Assembly: GCF_900169565.1 (NCBI RefSeq) | Contig: NZ_LT828648.1 | Span: 2,764,501 to 2,828,500, forward strand | DNA from: Nitrospira japonica | Lineage (GTDB): Bacteria > Nitrospirota > Nitrospiria > Nitrospirales > Nitrospiraceae | Length of the DNA: 64,000 nucleotides | Direction: 5' to 3' | Shown: in pieces, positions 33,489 through 42,741 of the stretch | Position numbering within the stretch: the stretch's first letter is position 1 | Layout: each line of letters starts with the position of its first letter | Position numbers and translations under genes: made by a program | Notes under the pieces: generated by a model | What the model saw: only the letters and a program-made list of their open reading frames with translations | What the model was told of the DNA's origin: nothing | Databases searched by the model: none

Positions 33489-34922
33489 TCAATCTGCATC
33501 CTGCTTCGGCGGTCGGCCGCAGATCTGTTTCTGCCGCAGCAGCTTGGTGAAATAGGTGCGTTGCAGGCCCAGCTCCGCCGAAGCCCTCGTCTGGTTCCAG
33601 TCGTTCCGTTTCAGCGCCTCCTCGATCACCCACCGGCTGTAGGCTTCCGTCATGTCGTGATAGTGGCGCGAGGACGGGACCGGGGCGCCGTCCGGTGAAG
33701 TGGAGGGCGCCGAGACGGACAGGTGCAGGTGTTCGGGCTCGATGCGTTCTTCCGGGGAAAGAATATAAGCCCTCGTCAGCACGTTCTCCAGCTCACGGAT
33801 GTTGCCGGGCCAGCGATAGTCGCTCAAGAGACGGAGCGCCGAGTCGTTCAGCGACGCGCGTTTCTGGATGCCGAGTCGTCCGGAGGCGCGGGCGAGAAAA
33901 TATTGCGCCAGGGCCGGCAGATCGTCCATCCGCTCGCGAAGCGGCGGCAGGTTCACGGTGATCACTTCGAGACGGTAGAAGAGATCCTCCCGGAACGTTC
34001 CCTGCTTGATCGCTTGCTTCAGGTCCTTGTTCGTGGCGGCGAGGAACCGCACGTCCGCTTTGACCGATTGGGTGCCCCCGACCCGGTAAAAGGTCTGGTC
34101 TCCCAAGACCCGCAGCAGGTGGCTTTGCATGGACAACGACATGTCTCCGATCTCGTCGAGGAAGAGCGTTCCTCCTTCCGCGATCTCGATTTTTCCGGCT
34201 TCGCGCTTCACCGCTCCGGTGAACGCCCCTTTTTCGTGACCGAATAACTCGTTTTCGAGCAGATCCTTGGGAATGGCCGCACAGTTGACGGCCACGAAGG
34301 GCTTGTCCTTTCGCGGGCTCCAATCGTGAATCGCGCGCGCCACGACCTCCTTGCCCGTGCCGGTTTCTCCGAGGACCAGGACGGTGACGTTGGAGGGGGC
34401 CGCTTGCTTCGCCACCTTCAGTTGGGCCTGCAGCTTGGTGTTCTCTCCGATGAGGGAGCCATGCTTCTCCGCCACTTCCTGTTTGAGCTGGTGGAGTTGC
34501 CGCCGGAGCGAAATGGCGGACAAGGCTTTGTTGATCACGACGGTCAGATGCTCGCCCGTGAAGGGCTTCGTCACGAAGTCCACGGCACCCAGCTGCATGG
34601 CCTGCACGGCCCGTTCGATCGTTCCGAACGCGGTGAGCATGATAATGGGAGGATCGGTCGGTCCTATCCCCACGGCGGCGGGATCGTTGCCCGCCCGCTC
34701 CTTGTCCGTTTTGTCGCGCAACTGCTGGAGGATGTCGAATCCCGAGAGTCCCGGCAGTTGGATGTCGAGCAGGACCAGATCCGGCTCGTCCCGGTGGATG
34801 ATGCGCAACCCGTCGTCCCCGTTGTCGGCGGTCAGCGGCTCGTGTCCCATCCAGGTCAGACGATTCTCCAAGCCGAGAAGAATGTCCTGATCGTCATCCA
34901 CGACGAGAATGCGTGCTCGCAT
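33489..34922 (-). CDS. NtrC-family sigma-54 response regulator
   Basis: A protein of 477 aa: a receiver domain with phospho-acceptor Asp53 in 'LVLLDIQLPG', an AAA+ domain with Walker A G-E-T-G-T-G-K-E at 185-192, the sigma-54 contact loop G-A-F-T-G-A at 232-237, Walker B 'GGTLFLDEIGD' and a C-terminal Fis-type HTH ('NQTRASAELGLQRTYFTKLL'). It activates transcription from -24/-12 promoters. The receiver carries an extra polar stretch of about 15 residues (about 73-90, 'ERAGNDPAAVGIGPTD') before 'PIIMLTAFG', which is unusual. Its partner kinase lies directly upstream. Sigma-54 promoters at 41-55 kb are possible targets (inference). Confidence 0.95.
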   Translation of the reverse strand: MRARILVVDDDQDILLGLENRLTWMGHEPLTADNGDDGLRIIHRDEPDLVLLDIQLPGLSGFDILQQLRDKTDKERAGNDPAAVGIGPTDPPIIMLTAFGTIERAVQAMQLGAVDFVTKPFTGEHLTVVINKALSAISLRRQLHQLKQEVAEKHGSLIGENTKLQAQLKVAKQAAPSNVTVLVLGETGTGKEVVARAIHDWSPRKDKPFVAVNCAAIPKDLLENELFGHEKGAFTGAVKREAGKIEIAEGGTLFLDEIGDMSLSMQSHLLRVLGDQTFYRVGGTQSVKADVRFLAATNKDLKQAIKQGTFREDLFYRLEVITVNLPPLRERMDDLPALAQYFLARASGRLGIQKRASLNDSALRLLSDYRWPGNIRELENVLTRAYILSPEERIEPEHLHLSVSAPSTSPDGAPVPSSRHYHDMTEAYSRWVIEEALKRNDWNQTRASAELGLQRTYFTKLLRQKQICGRPPKQDAD

Positions 34923-34978
34923 CGTGCAGCCTCATTTGTATGGTCGAACGTCCACTGTGATTCCTGCCATGATCGCCG

Positions 34979-37312
34979 CTACTGCGCCTCGGGCGGTATC
35001 TCCGTACGTTCCGGCTCCGGAGCCGTCGGCGGCAGAGTAATGTAAAAGCGCGTACCCTGCCCGAGCGTGCTTTCCACCCAGATGGAGCCGCCGTGCATTG
35101 CCACGAGATTTTTGGTGATGAACAGCCCCAGTTGTGTCCCCTGGGAAGACGGGAGGGACGAGGGGATGCGTGAAAATTCCTCGAACACCCTGGGCAGATG
35201 TTCCGGGGCGATGCCGCAACCGGTGTCTGCCACACAGACCCGAACGCCTCCTCCCTCCTCGTGCGCGACGCCGACCGTCACGCTGCCGTCGCGCGGCGTG
35301 AATTTGATCGCGTTCCCGACCAAGTTCCAGAAGATCTGTTCCATCTTGTCGCGGTCGCAGTGCATCTTCGGCAGCTGCTCCGCGAAGGTCAACCCCAACG
35401 TGATCCCCTTTTCGGCGGCGACGGTCCGGTTGCTCTCAACCACCAGGGCGGCGATCTGGCGGATGCAGAGGGGCTCCATGTTCAGCATTTCCCGTTTGAG
35501 GTCGATGCGCGACCAATCCAGCAGCTGATTGATGATGCGGGTCAACCGGTCGAGGTTATGGCCGATCCGGTTCAAGTAGGTGGTTTGCCGTTCCGTCAGG
35601 GGACCGGCGACGCCGTCGAGCATGTTGTCGGCGAAGCTGCGGATGGCCGTCATGGGGGTGCGCAATTCGTGCGAGGCCACCGAGAAGAAGACCGACCGGC
35701 GGTGGTCGTGATCCTGGAGGAGCTGATTGGCGGCCGAGAGTTCTTTCGTTCTGGCTTCGATCCGGTATTCCAGGTGTTGGGTCAATTGGGCCAGGTGCGC
35801 ATAAGTTCTGGCGTTGTCGATGGCGGAGGCCACGTGGCCCGCGATCGTCAGGAGAATCTCGAGATCTTCGCGCGAACAGGGCTGGGAGCCACGGTCGCCT
35901 GCGAGGAACCCGAGCGTCTGGTTGTGGCTCTGGAGCGGGACGCAGGCGAAGGAGGTAACGCCGACGCGTGCCGCAAGCTCCAGAATCGAAGGATGCATAC
36001 GTTCGCGCACCGTTTCGATGTCGTGCACCAGCACCGGCTTGGCATGCAGCATCAACTCGGCCATCAACGTGCCGTCCTCCTTGATCGGCACCGTGAGAAA
36101 TCTGGCCGCCTCGGCGACTTCGTCCGTGACGCCGGCCACCTGCGCCACGTAGGCGGTGTCGCGGTCTTCGTGCCTGAGCATCAGGACCATTCGGGAGAAC
36201 CTGAGGTTCGACATCAGCAGCTGCAGGACGGTGTCGAGCAACTCGTGCAGGTCCAGGGTGCTGGCGATGGCCGCGCTGGTTTGGTGGACGGTGGTCAACT
36301 GGCTGATCTGGCTCCGGATCGTGTCCATGTTCGTCGTGATGGCGAGATTGCGTTCGTGGAGGGCCCGGGTCATCAGATTGAACGTCTGGGTCAACTGGCC
36401 GACCTCGTCGCCGGTCGAAGGGATGAGCGTCGAGGGCGCGCGGCCTTCCGCGAGTTGCCGCGCGACTCCGGCGAGGCTTCTCAGCGGAATGGTCACGCGC
36501 TGCACCAGCAGTTGGGCTCCCAGAATACCGGCTCCGATCAGCGCCGCGGTCAGGATCAGCACGTTGCGGACCATGCCGGCCAGCGTGTTGCGGACCTGGG
36601 CATCGCTCACGCCGATCTGGACCATTCCAAGGTAGGCCGGCTTGGTGCGGCCCTTGTCGTCCGGTTGGCCCTCCTCGAACTGGTGCGGCAGCGGCGAGAG
36701 CGAAGGATCGCTGAGCGGCCGGCGGAACACGGGAAGCGAGAAATCATAGAGATGCTGCGTGAACGGAGACAGGATCCAGAATCTGTCGGCGTCGGTGGAC
36801 GGAACGAGCGTCATTTCTTCCTTGGAGAGTTCCACCGGGGTCATGTGAGGGACCGTGCTCTGGCTCTTGGCCACCTCCAGCGCCATCTGCTCTTCCGGAT
36901 AATACCGCCGCTCCTGCGAAAAGGTGAGACTACCCGAAGATTCCTTCACCAGCTTGTTCTGTTGAGCCAGGATCATGTGGTCCGATCCGCGGATGACTAC
37001 ATAGACCACGTCCTCGACCGCCATCAGGCTTTCCGTGAATTGGCGGAGCGTCGCGCGGTCTTCCGCGATCAAGCCGCCATAGCGGAACTGACCGTTGTTG
37101 ACGACGCTGGTGAGGAGAATCGTGCCGAGTTGCTTGAGGTCCTCGATCATCGACGTCCGTCTGGTTTCGATGAAGTACCAGGTCAGCGTCGAACAGGCGA
37201 CGATCAGGATGAGGCTGAAGAAGGCGACGAATTTGTTGCGAAGACTGACAAACCTGAAGCCTGGCGGCTGGACTGAAATATCGACGGCCTGGGGCAATTG
37301 AGGTGTGCTCAT
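34979..37312 (-). CDS. Sensor histidine kinase with periplasmic, HAMP and GAF domains
   Basis: A protein of 777 aa. TM1 at about residues 27-48 and TM2 at about 248-272 bracket a periplasmic sensor region of some 200 residues. A HAMP domain ('LAGVARQLAEGRAPSTLIPS') follows, then a GAF domain (about 340-500) and a HisKA segment with phospho-acceptor His548 in 'ASHELRTPMTAIRSFADN'. The HATPase domain has an N box 'FWNLVGNAIKFTPRDGSVTV' and a G box 'DTGCGIAPEHLPRVF'. GAGGAG precedes the chosen ATG. It lies 11 bp after the ABC-type binding protein gene and 56 bp before its response regulator, so the set works together. Confidence 0.94.
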   Translation of the reverse strand: MSTPQLPQAVDISVQPPGFRFVSLRNKFVAFFSLILIVACSTLTWYFIETRRTSMIEDLKQLGTILLTSVVNNGQFRYGGLIAEDRATLRQFTESLMAVEDVVYVVIRGSDHMILAQQNKLVKESSGSLTFSQERRYYPEEQMALEVAKSQSTVPHMTPVELSKEEMTLVPSTDADRFWILSPFTQHLYDFSLPVFRRPLSDPSLSPLPHQFEEGQPDDKGRTKPAYLGMVQIGVSDAQVRNTLAGMVRNVLILTAALIGAGILGAQLLVQRVTIPLRSLAGVARQLAEGRAPSTLIPSTGDEVGQLTQTFNLMTRALHERNLAITTNMDTIRSQISQLTTVHQTSAAIASTLDLHELLDTVLQLLMSNLRFSRMVLMLRHEDRDTAYVAQVAGVTDEVAEAARFLTVPIKEDGTLMAELMLHAKPVLVHDIETVRERMHPSILELAARVGVTSFACVPLQSHNQTLGFLAGDRGSQPCSREDLEILLTIAGHVASAIDNARTYAHLAQLTQHLEYRIEARTKELSAANQLLQDHDHRRSVFFSVASHELRTPMTAIRSFADNMLDGVAGPLTERQTTYLNRIGHNLDRLTRIINQLLDWSRIDLKREMLNMEPLCIRQIAALVVESNRTVAAEKGITLGLTFAEQLPKMHCDRDKMEQIFWNLVGNAIKFTPRDGSVTVGVAHEEGGGVRVCVADTGCGIAPEHLPRVFEEFSRIPSSLPSSQGTQLGLFITKNLVAMHGGSIWVESTLGQGTRFYITLPPTAPEPERTEIPPEAQ

Positions 37313-37323
37313 GGCATGGCTCC

Positions 37324-38319
37324 TCAATAGGCTTCGTCTATAAGGTGACTGACATCACGGGGAAATTCAATCCCGAGGAAACGGGCGATCTTCATGTTGA
37401 CGGTAATCTTGAGCCGTTCGATCGGAACCGGTTTCAGCGGGAGCCGTTTGTCGCCGTCCAGGATCCGTTTGGCGAGCAGGCCGGTTTCCCGTCCCACCTC
37501 CCCGTACGTCACCGAAAAGCTCAGGAGCGCGCCGAGTCTGGTCAGCTCGGGGGAGAATCCGACCACCGGAATGCCGCGCGCCTGGGCCGATTCAAGGATG
37601 AAGCCGATCGACTCGTTCGTCAGCACGGTGGAGTCGGGCATCAGCCACAACGTCTCGTTGAAGGTCAGCAGCGTGCGCAACTGTTGCGGCACGTCCTTTT
37701 CGCTTTCGACTGGCAGGCTCTTGAGTTCGAAGGAAAGGGCGGCGGCCTGCTGTTCGGCCTCCCGCACCTTGGTGGTGCTCTTGCGCGGATCGTACAGCGT
37801 GCCAAATCGCCGTTTGCCCGGCAGGAAGGTGCGGATGAGCTTCAGTTGGCGTTCAACGGGGATCTCCAACAAGGTTCCCGTGAGGTTCGGCGAGGCCAGA
37901 TTGTGGCGTTGGGGATCCAATACCATCATATAGACGATCGGCGTATCGAGGATTTCCATCTTGGCCGCTTGAGCAGCCTTGAGCCCGACCGCGACGACCA
38001 ACGCGGGGTCGGACGCCCGGATTTTTCGCGCGAGCTTTCGTCCCATCTCCAGGTCACCCTGCAGGTCGAATTCCATGTAGACGGCGTCCGACGGAGCGGT
38101 GGCTTTGAATCCGTCGATGGCCTGGTCGTAGGCGGCGATGCTCGAGGACTTCAGGATGGCGATGTCCGCCGCCTGCGCGTCGGCGGTGCCGATCCATTCA
38201 ATGAAGCCGAGGAGTCCCAGAAGGACCATCGGCAAGGTGCAGATCGTCGCGAGAGTCCATGCGGCAAAATAAACGGGAGACGAAACGAAGCGTTCGATAT
38301 ACGCATCCTGCGATTTCAT
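37324..38319 (-). CDS. ABC-type substrate-binding protein (TrpX/ABC_sub_bind-like), membrane-anchored
   Basis: A protein of 331 aa with an N-terminal TM helix (about residues 17-42, 'TLATICTLPMVLLGLLGFIE') and then a two-lobed periplasmic-binding fold: 'ADIAILKSSSIAAYDQAIDG', 'SDPALVVAVGLKAAQAAKME', 'GTLLEIPVERQLKLIRTFLP', 'FGTLYDPRKS' and a 'GLLAKRIL' end. This is the PF04392 ABC_sub_bind family. No permease or ATPase is adjacent, but a histidine kinase is, so it probably serves as a ligand-binding co-sensor rather than a transporter component. The ATG at 38319 is preferred; an upstream start at 38430 would overlap the PAS protein. Confidence 0.85.
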   Translation of the reverse strand: MKSQDAYIERFVSSPVYFAAWTLATICTLPMVLLGLLGFIEWIGTADAQAADIAILKSSSIAAYDQAIDGFKATAPSDAVYMEFDLQGDLEMGRKLARKIRASDPALVVAVGLKAAQAAKMEILDTPIVYMMVLDPQRHNLASPNLTGTLLEIPVERQLKLIRTFLPGKRRFGTLYDPRKSTTKVREAEQQAAALSFELKSLPVESEKDVPQQLRTLLTFNETLWLMPDSTVLTNESIGFILESAQARGIPVVGFSPELTRLGALLSFSVTYGEVGRETGLLAKRILDGDKRLPLKPVPIERLKITVNMKIARFLGIEFPRDVSHLIDEAY

Positions 38320-38350
38320 CGATGGCTGACCCTTTGCGCGACCGTTGTCG

Positions 38351-40735
38351 CTATCGTGCAGTCGATTCCCGATTCGCGTCGTGCCCCTGCTCCTCCGTAT
38401 CGGTAATGCCGCCCACCGTGCCCAGTACATGGATCGGTCTGTGGTCCCGGTCCCGGATCATGCGCCCCGTCCAGATGATGCGTTGGGTGCCGCCTTGCTG
38501 CTTGCGGATCCGATGCTCCAGAAGAAGTTCGTCGCCCTGCTGGTCCGGAACCCCGATAAGCGAGGCGGAGAAAGACGCGCGGTCGTCGGGAAAGACCATC
38601 GCCAGCCAGTCGAGCGTCGTGAGCATTCTGGCCTCGGCTGTGCCGCTGAAGAACCGGTTGACCTGCGGCGACCAGCAGATCCGCCCGGTCACCAGGTCCC
38701 AGTTCCAGACGCCGATGTCGATCATCCGCAAGGCGAGCCGCAGCAGCGCGTCTTGGGCTTTCAATGTCTCTTCCATCCGTTTGCGCTCCGTGATGTCGGT
38801 GGAGATACCGCAGAGGGCATAGGGACGACCGGTTTCGTCCTGAAGCGGCAGCTTGATCGAAATGTAGGTGCGCGGGCCATCGGGATGGGGCGCCGTCTCT
38901 TCATACTCCATGATCGCGTTGCGTCTGAGGACTTCGAGATCGTTGGCCCGGAACGTGTCGGCGAAGGCGAGCGGGAAGATCTCGTGATCCGTATGACCGA
39001 TGACCTGATCGGTGGACACGTTGAAGAGGTGCTCGAAGCGCCGGTTGGACAGCAGATAGCGGCCCTCCGTGTCCTTCACGTAGATAACCGCCGTCGTATT
39101 GTCGGCCACGTGCCGGAGCAATTGATCGCTTCGCCGGATGGCTTCCTCCTGCTTCCGGCGGTCCATGAGGGATTGCAGCGAGCCGGCCATGCGGACCATG
39201 GTCCCGTCGGCGTCCCATACCGCCTGGCCTTTGGCGCGAAACCAATGATAGCCGTCGTGTTTGGTCAGCAGACGGTATTCGATATCGTAGGGCGCGCGAT
39301 GGTCGATGTGCGCCGCCAGCGCGGCAAAGACACGCTCGCGATCGTCGGGATACAGCTTGGTGGCCCAGCTCTCGAGAATATCGGGGAAGTCCTGATCCGT
39401 ATAACCCAGCATCTCCTTGAAACGCGGAGAATACCAGAGCCTGTTCTGCGGGGCCGTCCAATGCCGCCCGGGCGTGGGTTGCCCGTCCCAGAACCCGTCG
39501 CTGGAGCCGCGAATCACCAATTCGAGCCGTTCTTCACTCGCGCGCAACGCCCGTTGCGCAGCGATCCGCTCCGTGACGTCCTGAAATACGATGACGGAAC
39601 CGATCACCTCGTTGCCTTCTTTGATGGGAGTGCTCACATATTCCACCGGAAGGGCGGTGCCGTCCTTTTTCCAGAACACCTCGTCGATGACGCGGCGGGG
39701 GGTCCCGTCCTTCATGGCGGCATAGACGGGACACTGGTCCACCGGATAGGGAGTGCCGTCCGACCTCGTGTGATGAAGAATGTGATGCATGTGCCGGCCG
39801 ATCAATTCCTCGACCCGGTAGCCCAACATGGCTGCTGCGCTTGGATTGACGAACGTCGTGCGGCCGTCGAGATCGAGTCCGTAGATCCCTTCTCCCGCTT
39901 GGGTGAGAATTAAGGTTTGCCTGCGGCGCAGCTGATCGAGCGTCTGCTCGGTTCGCTTTCGACTCGAGATATCGCGGATGATGCCGCTGTAGTAGTTGCC
40001 GTTCTCCGTTTGCCACGTCGCCAGCGACAGCTCGATGGGGAATTCAGTGCCGTCTTTTCTGAGCCCGTGCATCTCGATGACGGAGCCGATGACCCGGCTC
40101 TGGCCCGTCGCCTCCATGCGCGCGAGGCCCTGTTCGTGCGCCTCGCGGTAGCGAACGGGCATGAGGATGGTCAAGGGGCGGCCGACGGCGTCTTCCGGCG
40201 GATAACCGAACAGGACGGAGGCAGCCCGGTTCCAGGACACGATCGTTCCATGTCGGTTGGCCAGGACGATGGCGTCGGAGGCGGATTCCACCAGCGACCG
40301 AAACCGGATCTCGCTTTCACTGAGGAGATGTTCCACCCGCCGCATCTTCACCGCGAGTTCTTTGATCCCGATCGCACGGCGCAGCGTCTGGCGGAGTTCC
40401 TCCCGGTTGTAGGGTTTGGTGATATAGGTGAACGCTCCCTCGATCAGCGACCCGACGGTGCGTTCTTTGGCGATGTGGGCCGTGAGAATGATGACTGGGA
40501 CGGACGGGTCCAACCGCTGCGTCTCCTTGAGCACGTCGGCACCGTCTCCATCGGGCAGGCCAAGGTCCAAGAGGACGGCGTTGAAGCGTTGCTCGCGGAC
40601 TTGGGCGAATGCGGCTGCGCAGCAATCGGCCACGGTGACATGGTAGCCGTCGTGCTGAAGCAAGTCCTGTAACCCGATCACGATATCCGGGTTGTCTTCA
40701 ACCACCAGGATTCGATAAGGACCTGCTTCTTCCAT
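38351..40735 (-). CDS. Receiver plus multiple PAS domains, no output domain
   Basis: A protein of 794 aa. The receiver domain (residues 1-125) has phospho-acceptor Asp57 in 'AVLLDLGLPDGDG' and 'IILTAHIA', with the switch lysine in 'YITKPYNREEL'. About five PAS/PAC modules follow, recognisable by 'RFRSLVESASDAIVLANRHG', 'VFQDVTERIAAQRALRASEE', 'IIRDISSRKRTEQTL', 'CGISTDITERKRMEETL' and a final 'VGGITDTEEQ'. There is no HisKA, HATPase, GGDEF or DNA-binding domain. It must signal through protein contact, perhaps with the kinase at 34979, which is in the same operon. Confidence 0.9.
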   Translation of the reverse strand: MEEAGPYRILVVEDNPDIVIGLQDLLQHDGYHVTVADCCAAAFAQVREQRFNAVLLDLGLPDGDGADVLKETQRLDPSVPVIILTAHIAKERTVGSLIEGAFTYITKPYNREELRQTLRRAIGIKELAVKMRRVEHLLSESEIRFRSLVESASDAIVLANRHGTIVSWNRAASVLFGYPPEDAVGRPLTILMPVRYREAHEQGLARMEATGQSRVIGSVIEMHGLRKDGTEFPIELSLATWQTENGNYYSGIIRDISSRKRTEQTLDQLRRRQTLILTQAGEGIYGLDLDGRTTFVNPSAAAMLGYRVEELIGRHMHHILHHTRSDGTPYPVDQCPVYAAMKDGTPRRVIDEVFWKKDGTALPVEYVSTPIKEGNEVIGSVIVFQDVTERIAAQRALRASEERLELVIRGSSDGFWDGQPTPGRHWTAPQNRLWYSPRFKEMLGYTDQDFPDILESWATKLYPDDRERVFAALAAHIDHRAPYDIEYRLLTKHDGYHWFRAKGQAVWDADGTMVRMAGSLQSLMDRRKQEEAIRRSDQLLRHVADNTTAVIYVKDTEGRYLLSNRRFEHLFNVSTDQVIGHTDHEIFPLAFADTFRANDLEVLRRNAIMEYEETAPHPDGPRTYISIKLPLQDETGRPYALCGISTDITERKRMEETLKAQDALLRLALRMIDIGVWNWDLVTGRICWSPQVNRFFSGTAEARMLTTLDWLAMVFPDDRASFSASLIGVPDQQGDELLLEHRIRKQQGGTQRIIWTGRMIRDRDHRPIHVLGTVGGITDTEEQGHDANRESTAR

Positions 40736-40921
40736 GTCGTCCTCACCTCGCCGGACGGAAGCGGCAAATCTTCCAGGCGAGGCTCATGCGATCTTGTTCA
40801 GAGGGACTTCGGAGGTCCCAATGAGAAAAGCAATTCTTGTGCTTGTGCGCAATTGTCGGCCGCGGATGAGGATGGAAGCAAGACGGCCGGCGCGAAACAG
40901 ATTGAGCGGGCTGGAGCTCCG

Positions 40922-41275
40922 TTATTTCGCGTCGGTGGCGGTGGAACTGGAGGGATGGACCGGAAGCCGAGGCCGTCCGCGTTTCAACGGGGCCAGTCGT
41001 TGGGGAAACGGCCCCCCGTTGCTCCGCTCGATCTGCGACACGGAGTCGTCGAGCGCGTCGGCGATGAGCCGGGCCAGGGTGCCGTGACCGGTCCAGTAGA
41101 CCGCATTGCGCAGTCGTTCGAGCAAATCGACAGGAAGCGTGATCGTCACACGCTGCTTGCGACGCCGTCCGGTGGCGGGGCGTCCTGCTAATCCGTTCAG
41201 CCGAAGCGGAGCCCCGTCATCAGACGGCATCGGGGTCGTCTGGGGAAGCATCTGTGGTTGAGCGTGACCGTTCAT
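40922..41275 (-). CDS. Ribbon-helix-helix-like DNA-binding protein
   Basis: A protein of 117 aa. An Arg/Lys-rich linker precedes 'RVTITLPVDLLERLRNAVYW' and 'GHGTLARLIADALDDSVSQI', a beta strand and two helices in the ribbon-helix-helix (CopG/ParD-like) order, then 'GPFPQRLAPLKRGRPRLP'. Such proteins bind DNA as dimers. Its start overlaps the end of the micro-protein gene at 41272 by 4 bp, so both come from the sigma-54 promoter at 41516. It could regulate this locus; that is an inference. Confidence 0.7.
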   Translation of the reverse strand: MNGHAQPQMLPQTTPMPSDDGAPLRLNGLAGRPATGRRRKQRVTITLPVDLLERLRNAVYWTGHGTLARLIADALDDSVSQIERSNGGPFPQRLAPLKRGRPRLPVHPSSSTATDAK

Positions 41276-41451
41276 GCTGCCATCGTCCGGCGTGTAGAAC
41301 CGGTTTCGTCGACGCCGTCTCGATCGGAAGGCGTGTCAGCGGCGGAACTCGCGTGATCGCCTTGGTCATTCCACAGTACCGTGACGGCCATAGCCCAGAT
41401 CAGTCCCACCATTCCGGTCAGTAATACTCCAACGACGAGATCCTGTGTCAT
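41272..41451 (-). CDS. Membrane micro-protein, third member (59 aa)
   Basis: A protein of 59 aa: one transmembrane helix (about residues 5-26) followed by 'LWND' and a polar, acidic tail. The N-terminal 29 residues resemble the 28-aa proteins at 54138 and 55262: all begin M-x(0-2)-D, have a hydrophobic core with 'M-x-x-LI' and end in W-(N/Q)-D. AGAAAGGA precedes the ATG. A sigma-54 promoter (41516) and a tandem enhancer-like motif (41626) lie upstream. An in-frame ATG at 41532 overlaps the promoter and is unlikely to be used. Confidence 0.72.
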   Translation of the reverse strand: MTQDLVVGVLLTGMVGLIWAMAVTVLWNDQGDHASSAADTPSDRDGVDETGSTRRTMAA

Positions 41452-41515
41452 GGCCTGGTCCTTTCTGCAGGCTCGGAGAGCCGGCGGCCTGACAGAGTTG
41501 CTAGTCTGTGTACTC

Positions 41516-41531
41516 AGCAATCCTTGTGCCA
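41516..41531 (-). promoter_or_regulatory. Sigma-54 promoter A
   Basis: TGGCACAAGGATTGCT matches the TGGCAC-N5-TTGCW consensus at every position. It lies 65 bp before the start of the membrane micro-protein at 41451, in the right orientation. Confidence 0.85.
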
Positions 41532-41625
41532 TTCTCTGGCCGCATCCTCAACGCAACTGATATGGAGATTCCGCCTGTTTCTTCGAAGCCAAATCCTGCA
41601 GGTGCGACTGCTTCGTTTTCCTTGT

Positions 41626-41663
41626 GAATCAAAAAGGATTCTCAGCTGAATCAAAATGTATTA
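41626..41663 (-). promoter_or_regulatory. Tandem enhancer-like motif A
   Basis: GAATCAAAAAGGATTC (41626-41641) is followed after 22 bp by GAATCAAAATGTATTA (41648-41663). The motif recurs upstream of promoters B and C. It lies 95 bp beyond promoter A, where sigma-54 activators usually bind. The rest of the 41452-41867 spacer holds a short REP-like palindrome (41696-41715) and no gene. Confidence 0.7.
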
Positions 41664-41867
41664 TCACGAGCAGCACACGACCCCGTAAGGTAGGCATTCC
41701 CGCGGAAGCGGAAATCAAGGCGACGCGTTCTCCTTAGGATTAAGTCCTGATGAGAGATCGATGTCCGCTTCACGGGATCCATGTCGATGGCCTGACGAGC
41801 GGAGGGAATCAGCAGAGGCTCGGAGCGGGACGTCGCCCGAGAACGATCTGATGCGCGAGAAGAACCG

Positions 41868-42662
41868 CTATCGTTGCTGCGTTTGGACCGATCGCAAATC
41901 CCATTCGGCCACGCCGTTGAGTCCCACCTGCTTCAGCAGGCCGGCGCGCAGCCTTCTCAGGGAAGCATCGGTCGGATTGGCGTCGATCAAGGTGCAGAGG
42001 CAGCCCATGGCGTCGTACCAGAAGCCTGCGCGGGCGTTGTCCGTGACCGTTTGCACCGAACAGGTGATCTTCGCGTCGAAGGTAATGAGGCAGTCGCTCA
42101 TTTCGCAACGCTCGATGACACCGCCGCCCACGATATCCTTGGACGGGGAGGAAGGGTCGCGCACGACCGACACGTACCATCGGTATTGAATGTTCGGATC
42201 GAGTGCGAGACCGAGATCCTTGATGGCAATAGAAAAGATGCCCGGTTGTTTCGGAGTTGGAATGGGGGCTTCATAGACCGGTCTCACCGATTGATTGTCG
42301 ATCAGCGTGAATCGCACTTCGTGCGGCGTGGGCTTGGAGAGATACCAGTTGAGGACTGGAGTCTGACTCGACGTGAATCCCACGTGATCGGGTACGAGAG
42401 CCTGGACTTCCGGATCCATGCCTTCCGTGCCGCGCAGTTCTCCGCCGACGCGGGCGCGGGGGGTGAACTTTTTCGGCGGCTGGTAGAGTGGAATCTGGTC
42501 ACGCGAGGTGCCGTTGGCCTGGGTTGTAACCTGTTCAGCAAAACCAGGTGGCATGTCCGAACCGATCACACTGATCGTCGCGAGCATGACACCCATCAGC
42601 ACGGTTCCGGAAGATCTGGCAGCTCGTGTACGGAGAAAAGCATGGGGATGTGTGGCATTCAT
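41868..42662 (-). CDS. DUF928 exported protein (second copy)
   Basis: A protein of 264 aa with a signal peptide. The DUF928 region has 'LYQPPKKFTPRARVGGELRG', 'ALVPDHVGFTSSQTPVLNWY', 'PTPHEVRFTLIDNQSVRPVY' and 'YRWYVSVVRD', ending with 'RRLRAGLLKQVGLNGVAEWD'. It is a close tandem duplicate of the gene at 42742. DUF928 proteins are exported, of unknown function, and typically lie beside CHAT and TpsA/TpsB genes in cyanobacteria. The start at 42662 is preferred; 42695 is also in frame. Confidence 0.88.
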   Translation of the reverse strand: MNATHPHAFLRTRAARSSGTVLMGVMLATISVIGSDMPPGFAEQVTTQANGTSRDQIPLYQPPKKFTPRARVGGELRGTEGMDPEVQALVPDHVGFTSSQTPVLNWYLSKPTPHEVRFTLIDNQSVRPVYEAPIPTPKQPGIFSIAIKDLGLALDPNIQYRWYVSVVRDPSSPSKDIVGGGVIERCEMSDCLITFDAKITCSVQTVTDNARAGFWYDAMGCLCTLIDANPTDASLRRLRAGLLKQVGLNGVAEWDLRSVQTQQR

Positions 42663-42741
42663 GGCGGCAGCCCTCACGTTAGATGTGCGGCTCAAGTTGC
42701 AGAAAACAATCCTCTCGGCATCAACGGTTGACGACGTGACG

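Noticed and set aside
35198-37276. A long + strand reading frame of 692 codons opposite the histidine kinase gene
   Set aside because: It mirrors codon usage of the kinase on the other strand, is Arg/His/Gln-rich and has no ribosome site or recognisable domain.
38345-39913. A + strand frame of 522 codons opposite the PAS protein
   Set aside because: Antisense to clear PAS domains; composition is unnatural.
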